DNA of 20,702 bases. Origin: an uncultured Clostridia bacterium. Its GTDB lineage: Bacteria; Bacillota; Clostridia; UBA1381. Where the stretch lies: assembly GCA_934476075.1 (NCBI GenBank), contig CAKSNH010000028.1:1-20702 (forward strand), in the 5' to 3' direction. The notes below the pieces were generated by a model. That model had not been told where the DNA came from. It saw nothing but the letters and a program-made list of their open reading frames with translations, and did not search any database. The translations under genes and the position numbers were made by a program. Each line of letters begins with the position of its first letter. The first letter of the stretch is position 1. Shown in pieces: positions 1-7,127 of this stretch.

Positions 1-39
1 CAGGCAGAAATGCTGAGTCTATGAAAGGAGGGAGTGCTT

Positions 40-183
40 ATGAAAAGTAAGTACATAGCGACATATGGCAAAAAAATTACTTCGAGTGATACTCAAAGTA
101 ATTGTGGAAGTTATCGTATTGATGATAATTTTCGCCGTAAAAGCAAAATGACCGCCCTTCTGCCAAAGTTGCGGTCATTCTAA
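40..183 (+). CDS. Small hydrophilic ORF in tandem element, copy 1 (47 aa)
   Basis: ATG at 40 follows AAAGGAGGG (24-32) at ideal spacing. The product begins MKSKYIATYGKKITSS and is basic and hydrophilic, with no membrane segment or signal peptide. Residues 1-39 match the copy 2 product (459-608) except at two positions (Asp17/Tyr, Cys22/Tyr). The last eight residues differ entirely because an indel in the dyad loop shifts the frame. I do not recognise the family. Translation looks plausible from the ribosome binding site, but the frame lies inside what may be a structured RNA and much of it is covered by hairpins. It may be a real peptide, a leader peptide or chance. Confidence 0.4.
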   Translation: MKSKYIATYGKKITSSDTQSNCGSYRIDDNFRRKSKMTALLPKLRSF

Positions 184-195
184 AAGCATAATTTT

Positions 196-233
196 GGCAT
201 AACCGTATGAGGTCTTGCCTTTTTCTATTTTTA
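196..233 (+). terminator. Intrinsic terminator of tandem element, copy 1
   Basis: The arms GGCATAACC (196-204) and GGTCTTGCC (211-219) pair with two mismatches around a 6-base loop. They are followed by the T-rich tract TTTTTCTATTTTT. The same structure ends copy 2. Confidence 0.75.
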
Positions 234-306
234 TTATAACATATTTTTGATAAGTGTCAAGTGTAATGATTTGAATTATAATTGCAGAAAATAGGTGTAA
301 AATGTA

Positions 307-335
307 TTGAAAAGTCGAAATGAATATGGTAAAAT
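307..335 (+). promoter_or_regulatory. Promoter of tandem element, copy 2
   Basis: TTGAAA (307-312), a 17-base spacer and TAAAAT (330-335) form a sigma-A type promoter, with an extended -10 TGG at 327-329. Transcription should start near 342, just before a 5-bp hairpin with a GCAA loop (343-356). Confidence 0.65.
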
Positions 336-341
336 AGAAAA

Positions 342-640
342 GTCGGAGCAATCCGATGTAAAAGGTAAGATTTCTTAACGGTGTCAGCACCGGCGGTTAT
401 GCCCGAACTTTTATAAACACAGGCAGAAATGCTGAGTCTATGAAAGGAGGGAGTGCTTATGAAAAGTAAGTACATAGCGACATATGGCAAAAAAATCACT
501 TCGAGTTATACTCAAAGTAATTATGGAAGTTATCGTATTGATGATAATTTTCGCCGTAAAAGCAAAATGACCGCCCCTCGCCAAAGTTGCGGTCATTATG
601 AACGATAACTGGGCATAACCGTATGAGGTCTTGCCTTTTT
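342..640 (+). ncRNA. Candidate structured RNA with embedded ORF (tandem element, copy 2)
   Basis: The unit has a promoter, a terminator and a dense set of helices between them. A 5' hairpin TCGGA-GCAA-TCCGA spans 343-356. AAAAGGTAAGA (360-370) pairs with TCTTGCCTTTT (629-639) through 11 pairs with one G-U. CGGTTATGCCC (394-404) pairs perfectly with GGGCATAACCG (611-621). A 5-bp hairpin (379-383 with 388-392) sits between the two 5' strands. Inside are a GAAA-loop hairpin (420-434), a stem covering the start codon (453-459 with 467-473), an 8-of-9 hairpin (498-506 with 510-518) and a perfect 9-bp stem (566-574 with 589-597). The two long-range helices compete with the simple terminator hairpin, so two alternative folds are possible. 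I do not recognise a named RNA class. From memory, small holin-like toxin loci of Firmicutes share the pattern of strong ribosome site, tiny ORF, dyad and terminator, but the ORF here is not hydrophobic. Confidence 0.55.
459..608 (+). CDS. Small hydrophilic ORF in tandem element, copy 2 (49 aa)
   Basis: ATG at 459 is preceded by AAAGGAGGG (443-451). The product starts MKSKYIATYGKKITSS, is rich in Lys, Arg, Ser and Tyr, and ends APRQSCGHYER. It shares residues 1-39 with the copy 1 product and then diverges through a frame shift. No signal peptide, membrane helix or known motif is visible. The start codon lies in a predicted 7-bp stem (453-459 with 467-473), so translation could be controlled by folding. 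Function unknown. Confidence 0.4.
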   Translation: MKSKYIATYGKKITSSYTQSNYGSYRIDDNFRRKSKMTAPRQSCGHYER

Positions 641-648
641 CTATTTTT
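612..648 (+). terminator. Intrinsic terminator of tandem element, copy 2
   Basis: GGCATAACC (612-620) and GGTCTTGCC (627-635) form an imperfect 9-bp stem followed by TTTTTCTATTTTT. Both arms can instead pair with upstream strands at 360-370 and 394-404. Confidence 0.75.
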
Positions 649-788
649 ATTATATCATATTTTCATAAAGTGTCAAGCAGAACATAAAAGTTAGCATAGA
701 ATAAAAAAACAGTGAAAAACAGAGATTTTTAAAGAAAAACACAAATTTTATTGTTTTATTACTTGATAAAATGTTGGATATGTGATAT

Positions 789-794
789 TATAAT
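789..794 (+). promoter_or_regulatory. Possible -10 box upstream of the glycine riboswitch
   Basis: A perfect TATAAT lies about 42 bases before the aptamer. The best -35 candidate, TTGATA at 763-768, is 20 bases away, which is too far for a normal promoter, so this is tentative. The rest of 678-835 is AT-rich DNA in which I see no gene. Confidence 0.4.
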
Positions 795-835
795 CTTTGT
801 TTGTCTTAAATTATTTAATGACATAAATTTATTTA

Positions 836-955
836 CTCTGGAGAGTCTTTGCAAATGCAAAGCGCCGAAGGTGTACGGCTTAAAGACCAATCTCTCAGGC
901 AAAAGGACAGAGCTGTTGTGTGCTGTCTTCTCCAAATATCAGTTTAAGGGGAGAA
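836..955 (+). promoter_or_regulatory. Glycine riboswitch (single aptamer)
   Basis: The conserved core is visible: GCGCCGAAGG near 862-871 and CTCTCAGGCAAAAGGACAGAG at the 3' side. CTCTG (836-840) pairs with CAGAG (908-912), GAGAG (841-845) with CTCTC (892-896), and CTTTGC (847-852) with GCAAAG (857-862). Only one aptamer is present. No U-tract terminator follows. Instead TTCTCC (928-933) can pair with GGAGAA (950-955), which holds the ribosome binding site of the symporter gene, and GACAG (906-910) can pair with CTGTC (923-927). This suggests control of translation. The direction of control is inferred. Confidence 0.93.
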
Positions 956-959
956 AAAT

Positions 960-2390
960 ATGTTAGAAACAATCAGTAAGGTGTTGGAAAAGGTTGATGA
1001 TTTGGTTTGGAATATTCCGCTTATCGTCTTGATTTTGGCGACGGGTATTTTCCTTACCGTTCGATTGAAGGGTGTTCAGATTTCAAAACTTCCGCAGGCA
1101 TTTAAAAATATGTTTGCAAAATCCGAAAATAAGGACGGCGGAGAAATTTCGAGCTTTGCGGCTTTATGTACCGCTTTATCCGCTACTATCGGTACGGGTA
1201 ATATTGTAGGCGTTGCCACAGCTTTGGTGGCCGGCGGTCCGGGTGCATTGTTCTGGATGTGGGTCGCCGCTTTGGTAGGTATGGCAACAAAGTATGCGGA
1301 ATGTCTGCTTGCGGTTAAATATCGTGTTACGGCTGAGGACGGACACATTATCGGCGGACCTTTCTATTATATTGAAAAAGGTATGGGCAAAAACTGGAAA
1401 TGGCTTGCAAAGATATTCGCATTCTTCGGAGTGGGAGTTGGCTTGTTTGGTATCGGTACATTTACTCAAATTAACGGTATCACAAGTGCGGTAAATAATT
1501 TCTTTGATGCTGACAATACATGGACGGTTAATCTGTTCGGCATGGACTATTCATGGACGGTTGTTATTGCGGGCATTATTCTTACAGTGTGCGTTGCTCT
1601 TGTTATTATCGGCGGATTAAAGAGAATTTCAACAGTAGCACAGGTAGTAGTTCCGTTTATGGCTATTACTTATGTTGTGGCGGCATTGTTGGTTTTGATA
1701 TTCAATGTTAAGGCAATTCCGGGTGCGTTGGTTGAAATTGTAAAGGGTGCATTTGGAATTAAAGCTATGGCAGGCGGTGCAATGGGTGCTATGATTGTGG
1801 CTATGCAAAAAGCTATGCAAAATGGTATTGCAAGAGGTATTTTCTCAAATGAAGCGGGGCTTGGAAGTGCTCCGATTGCAGCGGCTACCGCTCAGACAGA
1901 ATGTCCGGCGCAGCAAGGTCTTGTATCTATGCTTGGTACATTTATTGATACTATCATTATCTGTACTATGACTGGTCTTTCGATAGTTGTTACAGGTGCT
2001 TGGGATATGGGACTTAAAGGTGTTGCGGTTACAACGAAGGCTTTCCAGATGGGTCTGCCTTTCCCTGAACAGATTGCGTCGTTTGTATTGATGGTCTGCT
2101 TGGTATTCTTTGCATTTACAACAATTCTCGGTTGGGATTATTACAGCGAACGCTGCCTTGAATACTTGACAAACGGTCGCAAGGGTATTGTAAAAGGTTA
2201 CAGATGGCTGTATATCATATGCGTATTTATCGGCCCTTATATGACAGTTTCGGCAGTGTGGACTATTGCGGATATATTTAACGGTTTGATGGCTATTCCG
2301 AACTTGATTGCATTGCTTGCATTAAACGGTGTGGTTGTGGCTGAAACGAAAATTTATTTGAATTCGTTAAAATCAAATTCATTGAGATAA
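960..2390 (+). CDS. Sodium/alanine-glycine symporter, AGCS family
   Basis: The 476-residue integral membrane protein carries the AGCS family signature (EISSFAALCTALSATIGTGN, then GGPGALFWMW and GMATKYAE near residues 90-115) and about ten hydrophobic segments. The family moves alanine or glycine with sodium, normally inward. A later conserved block, FSNEAGLGSAPIAAA, is typical of these carriers. The start at 960 follows GGGGAG (948-953). The glycine riboswitch directly upstream suggests glycine is a main substrate or signal, but the sequence alone does not settle uptake versus release. The gene seems to be alone. No clear terminator is seen before the next promoter at 2459. Confidence 0.95.
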   Translation: MLETISKVLEKVDDLVWNIPLIVLILATGIFLTVRLKGVQISKLPQAFKNMFAKSENKDGGEISSFAALCTALSATIGTGNIVGVATALVAGGPGALFWMWVAALVGMATKYAECLLAVKYRVTAEDGHIIGGPFYYIEKGMGKNWKWLAKIFAFFGVGVGLFGIGTFTQINGITSAVNNFFDADNTWTVNLFGMDYSWTVVIAGIILTVCVALVIIGGLKRISTVAQVVVPFMAITYVVAALLVLIFNVKAIPGALVEIVKGAFGIKAMAGGAMGAMIVAMQKAMQNGIARGIFSNEAGLGSAPIAAATAQTECPAQQGLVSMLGTFIDTIIICTMTGLSIVVTGAWDMGLKGVAVTTKAFQMGLPFPEQIASFVLMVCLVFFAFTTILGWDYYSERCLEYLTNGRKGIVKGYRWLYIICVFIGPYMTVSAVWTIADIFNGLMAIPNLIALLALNGVVVAETKIYLNSLKSNSLR

Positions 2391-2458
2391 TATCTATACA
2401 CCGATTTTGACGATAAATATAAATAGGTCATGGCATTTTAAGCAATTTTGAAAATCTA

Positions 2459-2487
2459 TTGCAATCGGTTGTGTTTTTTGATATGAT
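2459..2487 (+). promoter_or_regulatory. Promoter of the amino-acid ABC operon
   Basis: TTGCAA (2459-2464), a 17-base spacer and TATGAT (2482-2487) lie 37 bases before the first gene of the operon. Confidence 0.6.
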
Positions 2488-2523
2488 AGGATTATATTTA
2501 GTTAAAATAGGAGTTGAGATATA

Positions 2524-3213
2524 TTGAATAATTTTTTGCAAGTGATACAAAATGAATTATATACCACATTTATAGTGGAGGATAGATGGAAATTCTTTGT
2601 AAACGGTCTTGGCGTTACATTGATGATTTCATTCTTTGCCATACTTTTGGGTTTGATTTTGGGTACACTTATGGCAGGGGCGAAAATGTCGAAAATAGCT
2701 CCGCTAAGATGGATTGCGAATGTGTATATTGATGTGATTCGTGGTACGCCGACTATGGTGCAGATACTTATTATCAATTTTATCATATTTGCATCGGTTA
2801 ATATCGACAGGTCTATTGTTGCGATTATTGCATTCGGCATAAACAGCGGTGCGTATGTTGCCGAGATTATAAGAGGCGGTATCATGTCCGTAAACAAGGG
2901 ACAAACCGAGGCGGGACGCTCATTGGGTCTTAATTCGATGCAGACTATGGTGCATATTGTTATGCCGCAGGCTATCAAAAACATTATGCCGGCACTCAGC
3001 AACGAAATTATCGTTTTGGTTAAGGAAACTGCCGTAATCGGCTATATCGCAAAGATTGACTTTACCGCTATGGCAATGAAGGTACAGAGCAGAACGTACA
3101 GTTATATTACACCGCTTTTGGCTATTGCGGTCGGATATTATGTTGTATTGAAGATATTGGCATGGGGACTTAACGCCGTTGAAAAACAGCTTCGTAAGTC
3201 TGACGCAAGATAG
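2524..3213 (+). CDS. Polar amino-acid ABC transporter, permease
   Basis: This 229-residue membrane protein belongs to the HisM/GlnP permease family. The EAA loop that contacts the ATPase is clear at about residues 129-150 (EAGRSLGLNSMQTMVHIVMP), as is the upstream block YIDVIRGTPTMVQ near 68-80. About five membrane helices are predicted, and the length is normal. The start is TTG at 2524, chosen because AGGAG (2509-2513) precedes it and the N-terminus then fits the family. It is the first gene of a four-gene operon, with only 12 bases before the ATPase. As a single permease it probably works as a homodimer. Confidence 0.93.
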   Translation: MNNFLQVIQNELYTTFIVEDRWKFFVNGLGVTLMISFFAILLGLILGTLMAGAKMSKIAPLRWIANVYIDVIRGTPTMVQILIINFIIFASVNIDRSIVAIIAFGINSGAYVAEIIRGGIMSVNKGQTEAGRSLGLNSMQTMVHIVMPQAIKNIMPALSNEIIVLVKETAVIGYIAKIDFTAMAMKVQSRTYSYITPLLAIAVGYYVVLKILAWGLNAVEKQLRKSDAR

Positions 3214-3225
3214 GAGGGACTTGGT

Positions 3226-3948
3226 ATGATTAAAGTTAAAGGTTTGCATAAGTCCTTTGGAGATTTGGAAATATTAAAAGGTATTGACGAGCATATAGTT
3301 CAGGGCGAGAAAGTGGTTATTATCGGCCCGTCGGGGTCGGGTAAAAGTACGTTTTTGCGTTGTCTGAATTTGCTGGAAACACCGACTGACGGTGAAATAT
3401 ACATTGATGACGAACTTATCACATCAAAAAATGTTGATGTAAACAGAATTCGTCAGAAAATGGGAATGGTATTTCAGCAGTTTAATTTGTTTCCGCATTT
3501 GACTATTATGCAGAATATCACGCTTGCTCCTATAAAAATCAAGAAGATGCCGAAAAAAGAGGCGGAGGAACTTGCGTTTGAACTCCTTGGCAAAGTTGGT
3601 CTTGTTGATAAGGCGAACGCATATCCGGCACAGCTTTCGGGCGGTCAGCAGCAGAGAATTGCAATCGCACGAGCGTTGGCTATGTCGCCTGAGATTATGC
3701 TTTTTGACGAACCGACATCGGCTCTTGACCCCGAAATGGTAGGCGAGGTTTTGAGCGTTATGAAGGATTTGGCTGATGCGGGCATGACTATGGTGGTTGT
3801 TACGCATGAAATGGGATTTGCCCGTGAGGTAGCGTCGAGAGTATTGTTCATGGACCAAGGCGTTGTTATGGAACAGGGTAAGCCGGAGGATTTATTCTCA
3901 AATCCGCAGAATGAACGTACACAGTCATTTTTAAGCAAGGTACTGTAA
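3226..3948 (+). CDS. Polar amino-acid ABC transporter, ATPase
   Basis: The 240-residue protein has every motif of an amino-acid ABC ATPase (GlnQ/HisP type): Walker A GPSGSGKST (34-42), Q-loop near QQFNLFP (84-90), signature LSGGQQQR (137-144), Walker B IMLFDEP (157-163) with catalytic Glu162, D-loop SALDPE and switch His194 in VVTHEMGFA. It powers import through the upstream permease. An AGGAGG ribosome site precedes ATG 3226. Its stop codon is one base from the start of the next gene, so the two are probably translationally coupled. Confidence 0.96.
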   Translation: MIKVKGLHKSFGDLEILKGIDEHIVQGEKVVIIGPSGSGKSTFLRCLNLLETPTDGEIYIDDELITSKNVDVNRIRQKMGMVFQQFNLFPHLTIMQNITLAPIKIKKMPKKEAEELAFELLGKVGLVDKANAYPAQLSGGQQQRIAIARALAMSPEIMLFDEPTSALDPEMVGEVLSVMKDLADAGMTMVVVTHEMGFAREVASRVLFMDQGVVMEQGKPEDLFSNPQNERTQSFLSKVL

Positions 3949-3949
3949 T

Positions 3950-4441
3950 ATGAAATTATATATTAAACAAAAAGTATTTTCGCTTGGGGATAAGTTTACC
4001 GTAAAAGATGAATACGGCGAGGACAAATACTATGTTGAAAGCGAATTGTTTACGATTGGGAAAAAACTTCATGTTTATGATATAAATCATAACGAGGTTG
4101 CATTTATCCGTCAGAAAGCATTTGCATTTTTTCCGAGATTTTTTGTTTACCGAGGGGCGGGAATAGTCGCTGAAATAGTAAAAGAATTCAGCTTTTTCAC
4201 ACCTCAATACAGAATTGAAAGATTAAATTGGCAAATCAGCGGTGATTTTTTTCAGCATGAATATTCAATATTGGAGAATAATAATCATCATATTGCGGAT
4301 ATTCATAAAGAGTGGCTGAGCTGGGGAGATTGCTATATGCTTGACATTGCCGATTATGCCGACGAAATAATGGCACTGGCGGTTATTCTGGCGATAGACT
4401 GCGTTAATGCGGCAGAGGCTGCCGCTGCGTCAAACACTTAA
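3950..4441 (+). CDS. LURP-one-related (LOR) family protein
   Basis: The 163-residue soluble protein resembles the LURP-one-related (YxjI-like, tubby-fold) family. It opens with KLYIKQKVFSLGDKFTVKDE and then shows repeated beta-strand blocks such as KLHVYDINHNEVAFIRQK, FVYRGAGIVAEIVKEF and YRIERLNWQISGDF. The C-terminus is helical and alanine-rich. The family's biochemical role is not settled; related tubby-like folds bind lipids. It lies one base after the ATPase stop and before the binding-protein gene, so it is inside the transporter operon, an unusual place. A regulatory or membrane-associated role in transport is conceivable but is only inference. Confidence 0.75.
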   Translation: MKLYIKQKVFSLGDKFTVKDEYGEDKYYVESELFTIGKKLHVYDINHNEVAFIRQKAFAFFPRFFVYRGAGIVAEIVKEFSFFTPQYRIERLNWQISGDFFQHEYSILENNNHHIADIHKEWLSWGDCYMLDIADYADEIMALAVILAIDCVNAAEAAAASNT

Positions 4442-4454
4442 AACAACAGATAAA

Positions 4455-4470
4455 AACCGTATAAACGGTT
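4455..4470 (+). other. Intercistronic hairpin before the binding-protein gene
   Basis: AACCGT and ACGGTT form a perfect 6-bp stem with an ATAA loop, with no T-tract after it. It could protect or set the end of the downstream mRNA segment so that the binding protein is made in excess. That role is inferred. Confidence 0.45.
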
Positions 4471-4497
4471 AGATAAATTTAAGGGAGGATTTTTAAA

Positions 4498-5358
4498 ATG
4501 AAGAAATCTTATTTAAAAATTATTGGTATGGCATTGGCTGCCGTAATGAGTATGGGTATGATTGCGGGCTGCGGTTCTGCACCGAAGTCTGACAATACAA
4601 CAGACAACAATACAAAGAATACGGCAACACAATCAGATATTCAAACTGCACAGGCAGGCAAGCTAATCATGGGTACAAACGCTGCATTCCCTCCGTTTGA
4701 ATATGTTACTTCAAAGGGTCTTGTAGGCGAATATGACGGTATCGACGTAGCTATCGCAAAGAAAATTGCGGAAGATATGAATGTTGAGCTTGTTATTGAA
4801 GATATGGAATTTGAAGGTCTTATCGCATCTGTTCAAACAGGTAAGGTTGACCTTGTAATTGCGGGTATGACAGTTAAGCCGGAAAGACAGGAAAAAGTAG
4901 ATTTTTCAGACACATACTTCACTGCTGAACAAAGTATCGTAGTTGCAAAGGACAACACAGATATTACTAAGGCTGACGATTTGAAGAACAACAAGAAAGT
5001 CGGCGTTGTATTGGGTTACACAGGCGATTCTATCGTAACAGAAACATTGCAAGTTGCAGAAAACAATATCCTTCGTGTAAGCCGTGGTATAGATGCGGTT
5101 CAGGAACTTAAAAACGGCAAACTTGACGCAGTTGTAATCGACTCTGCTACCGCACAGGCTTTGGCAAGCAAGAATGATTTGAAGATTGTTAAAGATGAGG
5201 CTGTATTTGAAGCAGAAGAATATGCTATTGCCGTTAAGAAGGGCAACAGCGGTTTGGTTCAGGAAGTAAACAAGGTTCTTAAAGAAATGAAGGACAGCGG
5301 CGAAATTGACCAGCTTGCTCAAAAGTACAATTCGGAGGTTGAGGCTCCGGCTCAATAA
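4498..5358 (+). CDS. Polar amino-acid ABC transporter, substrate-binding lipoprotein
   Basis: The 286-residue protein starts with a lipoprotein signal peptide: Lys residues at 2, 3 and 7, a hydrophobic stretch, and the lipobox IAGC with Cys25. A flexible Asn/Thr-rich linker follows. The mature part is a family 3 solute-binding protein: AAFPPFEY near residue 61, GEYDGIDVAIAKKIAEDM, then IASVQTGKVDLVIAGMTVKP with the Arg of PERQEKVDFSDTYF. The substrate is a polar or charged amino acid that cannot be named from sequence. GGGAGG (4483-4488) precedes the start. Lipid attachment would need Lgt, encoded at 6325-7119. Confidence 0.94.
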   Translation: MKKSYLKIIGMALAAVMSMGMIAGCGSAPKSDNTTDNNTKNTATQSDIQTAQAGKLIMGTNAAFPPFEYVTSKGLVGEYDGIDVAIAKKIAEDMNVELVIEDMEFEGLIASVQTGKVDLVIAGMTVKPERQEKVDFSDTYFTAEQSIVVAKDNTDITKADDLKNNKKVGVVLGYTGDSIVTETLQVAENNILRVSRGIDAVQELKNGKLDAVVIDSATAQALASKNDLKIVKDEAVFEAEEYAIAVKKGNSGLVQEVNKVLKEMKDSGEIDQLAQKYNSEVEAPAQ

Positions 5359-5383
5359 TTGACACAGTTTAAGCTGATATTTT

Positions 5384-5412
5384 ATAGGGGGTTGCAGAGT
5401 GCAATTCCCTAT
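5384..5412 (+). terminator. Hairpin ending the ABC operon
   Basis: A 13-bp stem (5384-5396 with 5400-5412, two G-U pairs) closes on a GAG loop. The tail after it is only moderately T-rich (ATCTGTATTTGG), so termination may be partial. Confidence 0.55.
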
Positions 5413-5455
5413 ATCTGTATTTGGAATATATTTTATTTGATATTAAGGAGAATTT

Positions 5456-6157
5456 ATGCGACTGGACAAGTTTATTGTAAGCTGCGGTATGGCGACACGC
5501 TCGGAAGTGAAAAAGCTGGTTAAGCAGGGCAGAGTTACCGTTGACGGAATTACTGCGGTTAAGAGCGATGAAAAGATTGACGAGAACACAAGCGTGGTAT
5601 GTCTTGACGGGGAACAGCTTAATTATCGTGAATTTATCTATCTGATGCTTAACAAACCGTCGGGATATGTAAGTGCTACTTATGACGCAAAGCTGCCGAC
5701 TGTTATAGATTTAGTTCCCGAGGAATATCTGCATTTTGAACCGTTCCCTGTCGGCAGACTTGACATTGATACCGAAGGCTTGCTGATTTTGACGAATGAC
5801 GGTAAACTTGCACACGAGCTTACATCGCCGAAAAAGCACGTTTACAAGACATACTATGCTGAACTTGATGCGGACATGGAAGACGCTGACATAGAAATTT
5901 TTAAAAACGGCATAAAACTTGACGAGGATTTCACGACTTTGCCTGCCGAATTGGTTATAACCGAGGACAGAAAAAAGGTGTACATCAGTATTTGTGAGGG
6001 AAAATTTCATCAGGTCAAACGTATGTGCCAAAAGGTCGGGAAGAATGTGGTGTATCTTGAACGTGTTAAAATGGGCGGACTTGAATTGGGCGGCTCATTG
6101 GAACGTGGAACGGTTCGTGAGTTGACAAATAATGAAATTCAATTAATTTACAAATAA
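5456..6157 (+). CDS. rsuA: 16S rRNA pseudouridine-516 synthase (RsuA family)
   Basis: The 233-residue protein has an N-terminal S4 RNA-binding domain (about 1-60, starting MRLDKFIVSCGMATRSEVKK). The catalytic domain follows, with LNKPSGYVSA (65-74) and the signature PVGRLDIDTEGLLILTNDG, where Asp103 is the expected nucleophile. The late block GKFHQVKRMCQKVG fits the family. The length matches RsuA, which modifies U516 in 16S rRNA; the RluB/RluE relatives of 23S rRNA are the alternative. AAGGAG lies just before ATG 5456. There is no obvious promoter of its own, so it may depend on read-through from the ABC operon. Confidence 0.88.
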   Translation: MRLDKFIVSCGMATRSEVKKLVKQGRVTVDGITAVKSDEKIDENTSVVCLDGEQLNYREFIYLMLNKPSGYVSATYDAKLPTVIDLVPEEYLHFEPFPVGRLDIDTEGLLILTNDGKLAHELTSPKKHVYKTYYAELDADMEDADIEIFKNGIKLDEDFTTLPAELVITEDRKKVYISICEGKFHQVKRMCQKVGKNVVYLERVKMGGLELGGSLERGTVRELTNNEIQLIYK

Positions 6158-6241
6158 TTAGAAAATATTTACTATAAAATGAAAATATTTGGAATTTATT
6201 TGAATAAATTATATAAATAATAATTAAATTATAAAAAATGC

Positions 6242-6270
6242 TTGTATAATGTAAAAGAATGATGTATAAT
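6242..6270 (+). promoter_or_regulatory. Promoter of lgt
   Basis: TTGTAT (6242-6247), a 17-base spacer and a perfect TATAAT (6265-6270) lie 54 bases upstream of the lgt start. Confidence 0.75.
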
Positions 6271-6324
6271 ATTAACAGGTACTGATATTATTGGTTAGGT
6301 ATCTGTGGTAAGGACGGGAAATAT

Positions 6325-7119
6325 ATGGTCAATAATATAGCTTTTCCAAAGTTGGGTTTGGACTTTAATATAAATCGTGTGGCTTTTTCGATAGGTCCGA
6401 AGGATATTTACTGGTACGGGATTATCATAGGTCTGGGATTTATATTGGCGGTCTTGTTTGTTTGCAGCGACTGTCAGAAACGTGGTTTAAAACGTGAAAA
6501 TATTTACGATATTGCAATTTATGGCTTGGTATTCGGCTTGTTGGGGGCACGGATTTACTATGTCATATTCGATTTTGAGTCGGTGAGGGGAAGTTTTTTA
6601 AACTTTTTCGCAGTATGGAACGGCGGACTTGCAATATACGGAGGTATTATCGGAGCAGCGGTTTCCACGTTTGTTTATTGCAGACGAAAAAAGCTTAATG
6701 TGCTTAACGTGTTTGACGTGTGTGCACCGGGACTGCTTATCGGACAGATTATCGGCAGATTCGGCAATTTCATGAATGCGGAAGTGTACGGCAGGGCGAC
6801 TTCACTGCCTTGGCAAATGTCGATAAACGGTGCGGCGGGTGTGCATCCGCTTTTCCTGTATGAAAGTCTTTGGAATTTGATTGGCTTTATTTTTCTTATC
6901 ATTTACAGGAACAAAAAGAAGGCTGACGGCGAAATTTTTCTGATGTATATATTATGGTATGCGTTGGGACGGATTTGGCTCGAAGGTATGCGTCAGCCGG
7001 AATATATATTGTATCTTGTTCCTAATGTTATCGGCATTTCACAGGTGGTGTCGGCTGTGGTGATTGTGGCTGCGGCGATTGGTCTGTGGAAGGTGAGAGG
7101 CAAACAAAAAAATATGTAA
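6325..7119 (+). CDS. lgt: Prolipoprotein diacylglyceryl transferase
   Basis: The 264-residue protein has about seven membrane segments and the Lgt signature GRFGNFMNAEVYGR (144-157), with the invariant Arg145, Asn148 and Glu153. YGGIIGA (105-111) matches the second conserved block, and HPLFLYESLWNL and GRIWLEGMR complete the family pattern. It transfers diacylglycerol from phosphatidylglycerol to the lipobox cysteine of prolipoproteins, such as the binding protein at 4498-5358. AAGGA at 6311-6315 precedes ATG 6325. It has its own promoter and terminator, so it is probably a single-gene unit. Confidence 0.97.
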   Translation: MVNNIAFPKLGLDFNINRVAFSIGPKDIYWYGIIIGLGFILAVLFVCSDCQKRGLKRENIYDIAIYGLVFGLLGARIYYVIFDFESVRGSFLNFFAVWNGGLAIYGGIIGAAVSTFVYCRRKKLNVLNVFDVCAPGLLIGQIIGRFGNFMNAEVYGRATSLPWQMSINGAAGVHPLFLYESLWNLIGFIFLIIYRNKKKADGEIFLMYILWYALGRIWLEGMRQPEYILYLVPNVIGISQVVSAVVIVAAAIGLWKVRGKQKNM

Positions 7120-7127
7120 TGCTTGGG

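Larger units (their letters stand above)
1..261 (+). repeat. Tandem element, copy 1 (5' end outside window)
   Basis: This segment is repeated almost base for base at 420-677, an offset of 419 at the left end and 416 at the right. The copy holds a strong ribosome binding site, a small reading frame, a 9-bp dyad (147-155 with 171-179) and a terminator. Its promoter and 5' pairing strands would lie before position 1, so only the 3' two-thirds is visible. Differences from copy 2 are a few substitutions plus short indels around the dyad loop and just before the terminator. Confidence 0.9.
420..677 (+). repeat. Tandem element, copy 2 (region shared with copy 1)
   Basis: This is the direct repeat of 1-261, ending at the shared GTGTCAAG (670-677). 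Both copies face the same way. Copy 2 also includes its upstream part, 307-419, for which copy 1 is off the window. Confidence 0.9.

Noticed and set aside
498..518. MerR-type operator inside the tandem element (resembles the dyad at 10953-10972)
   Set aside because: The arms are 3 bases apart, not 2, no -35/-10 pair flanks them, and an RNA hairpin explains the sequence.
342..640. tmRNA (closed ends plus internal ORF)
   Set aside because: No tRNA-like T-loop, no 3' CCA, and the ORF is not a short tag ending in hydrophobic residues.
1..677. CRISPR array
   Set aside because: Only two copies of a ~260-base unit with no short regular repeats and spacers.
2502..3002. 166-codon open frame on the minus strand
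   Set aside because: It lies over the ABC permease, whose family motifs are clear; it is an antisense shadow.
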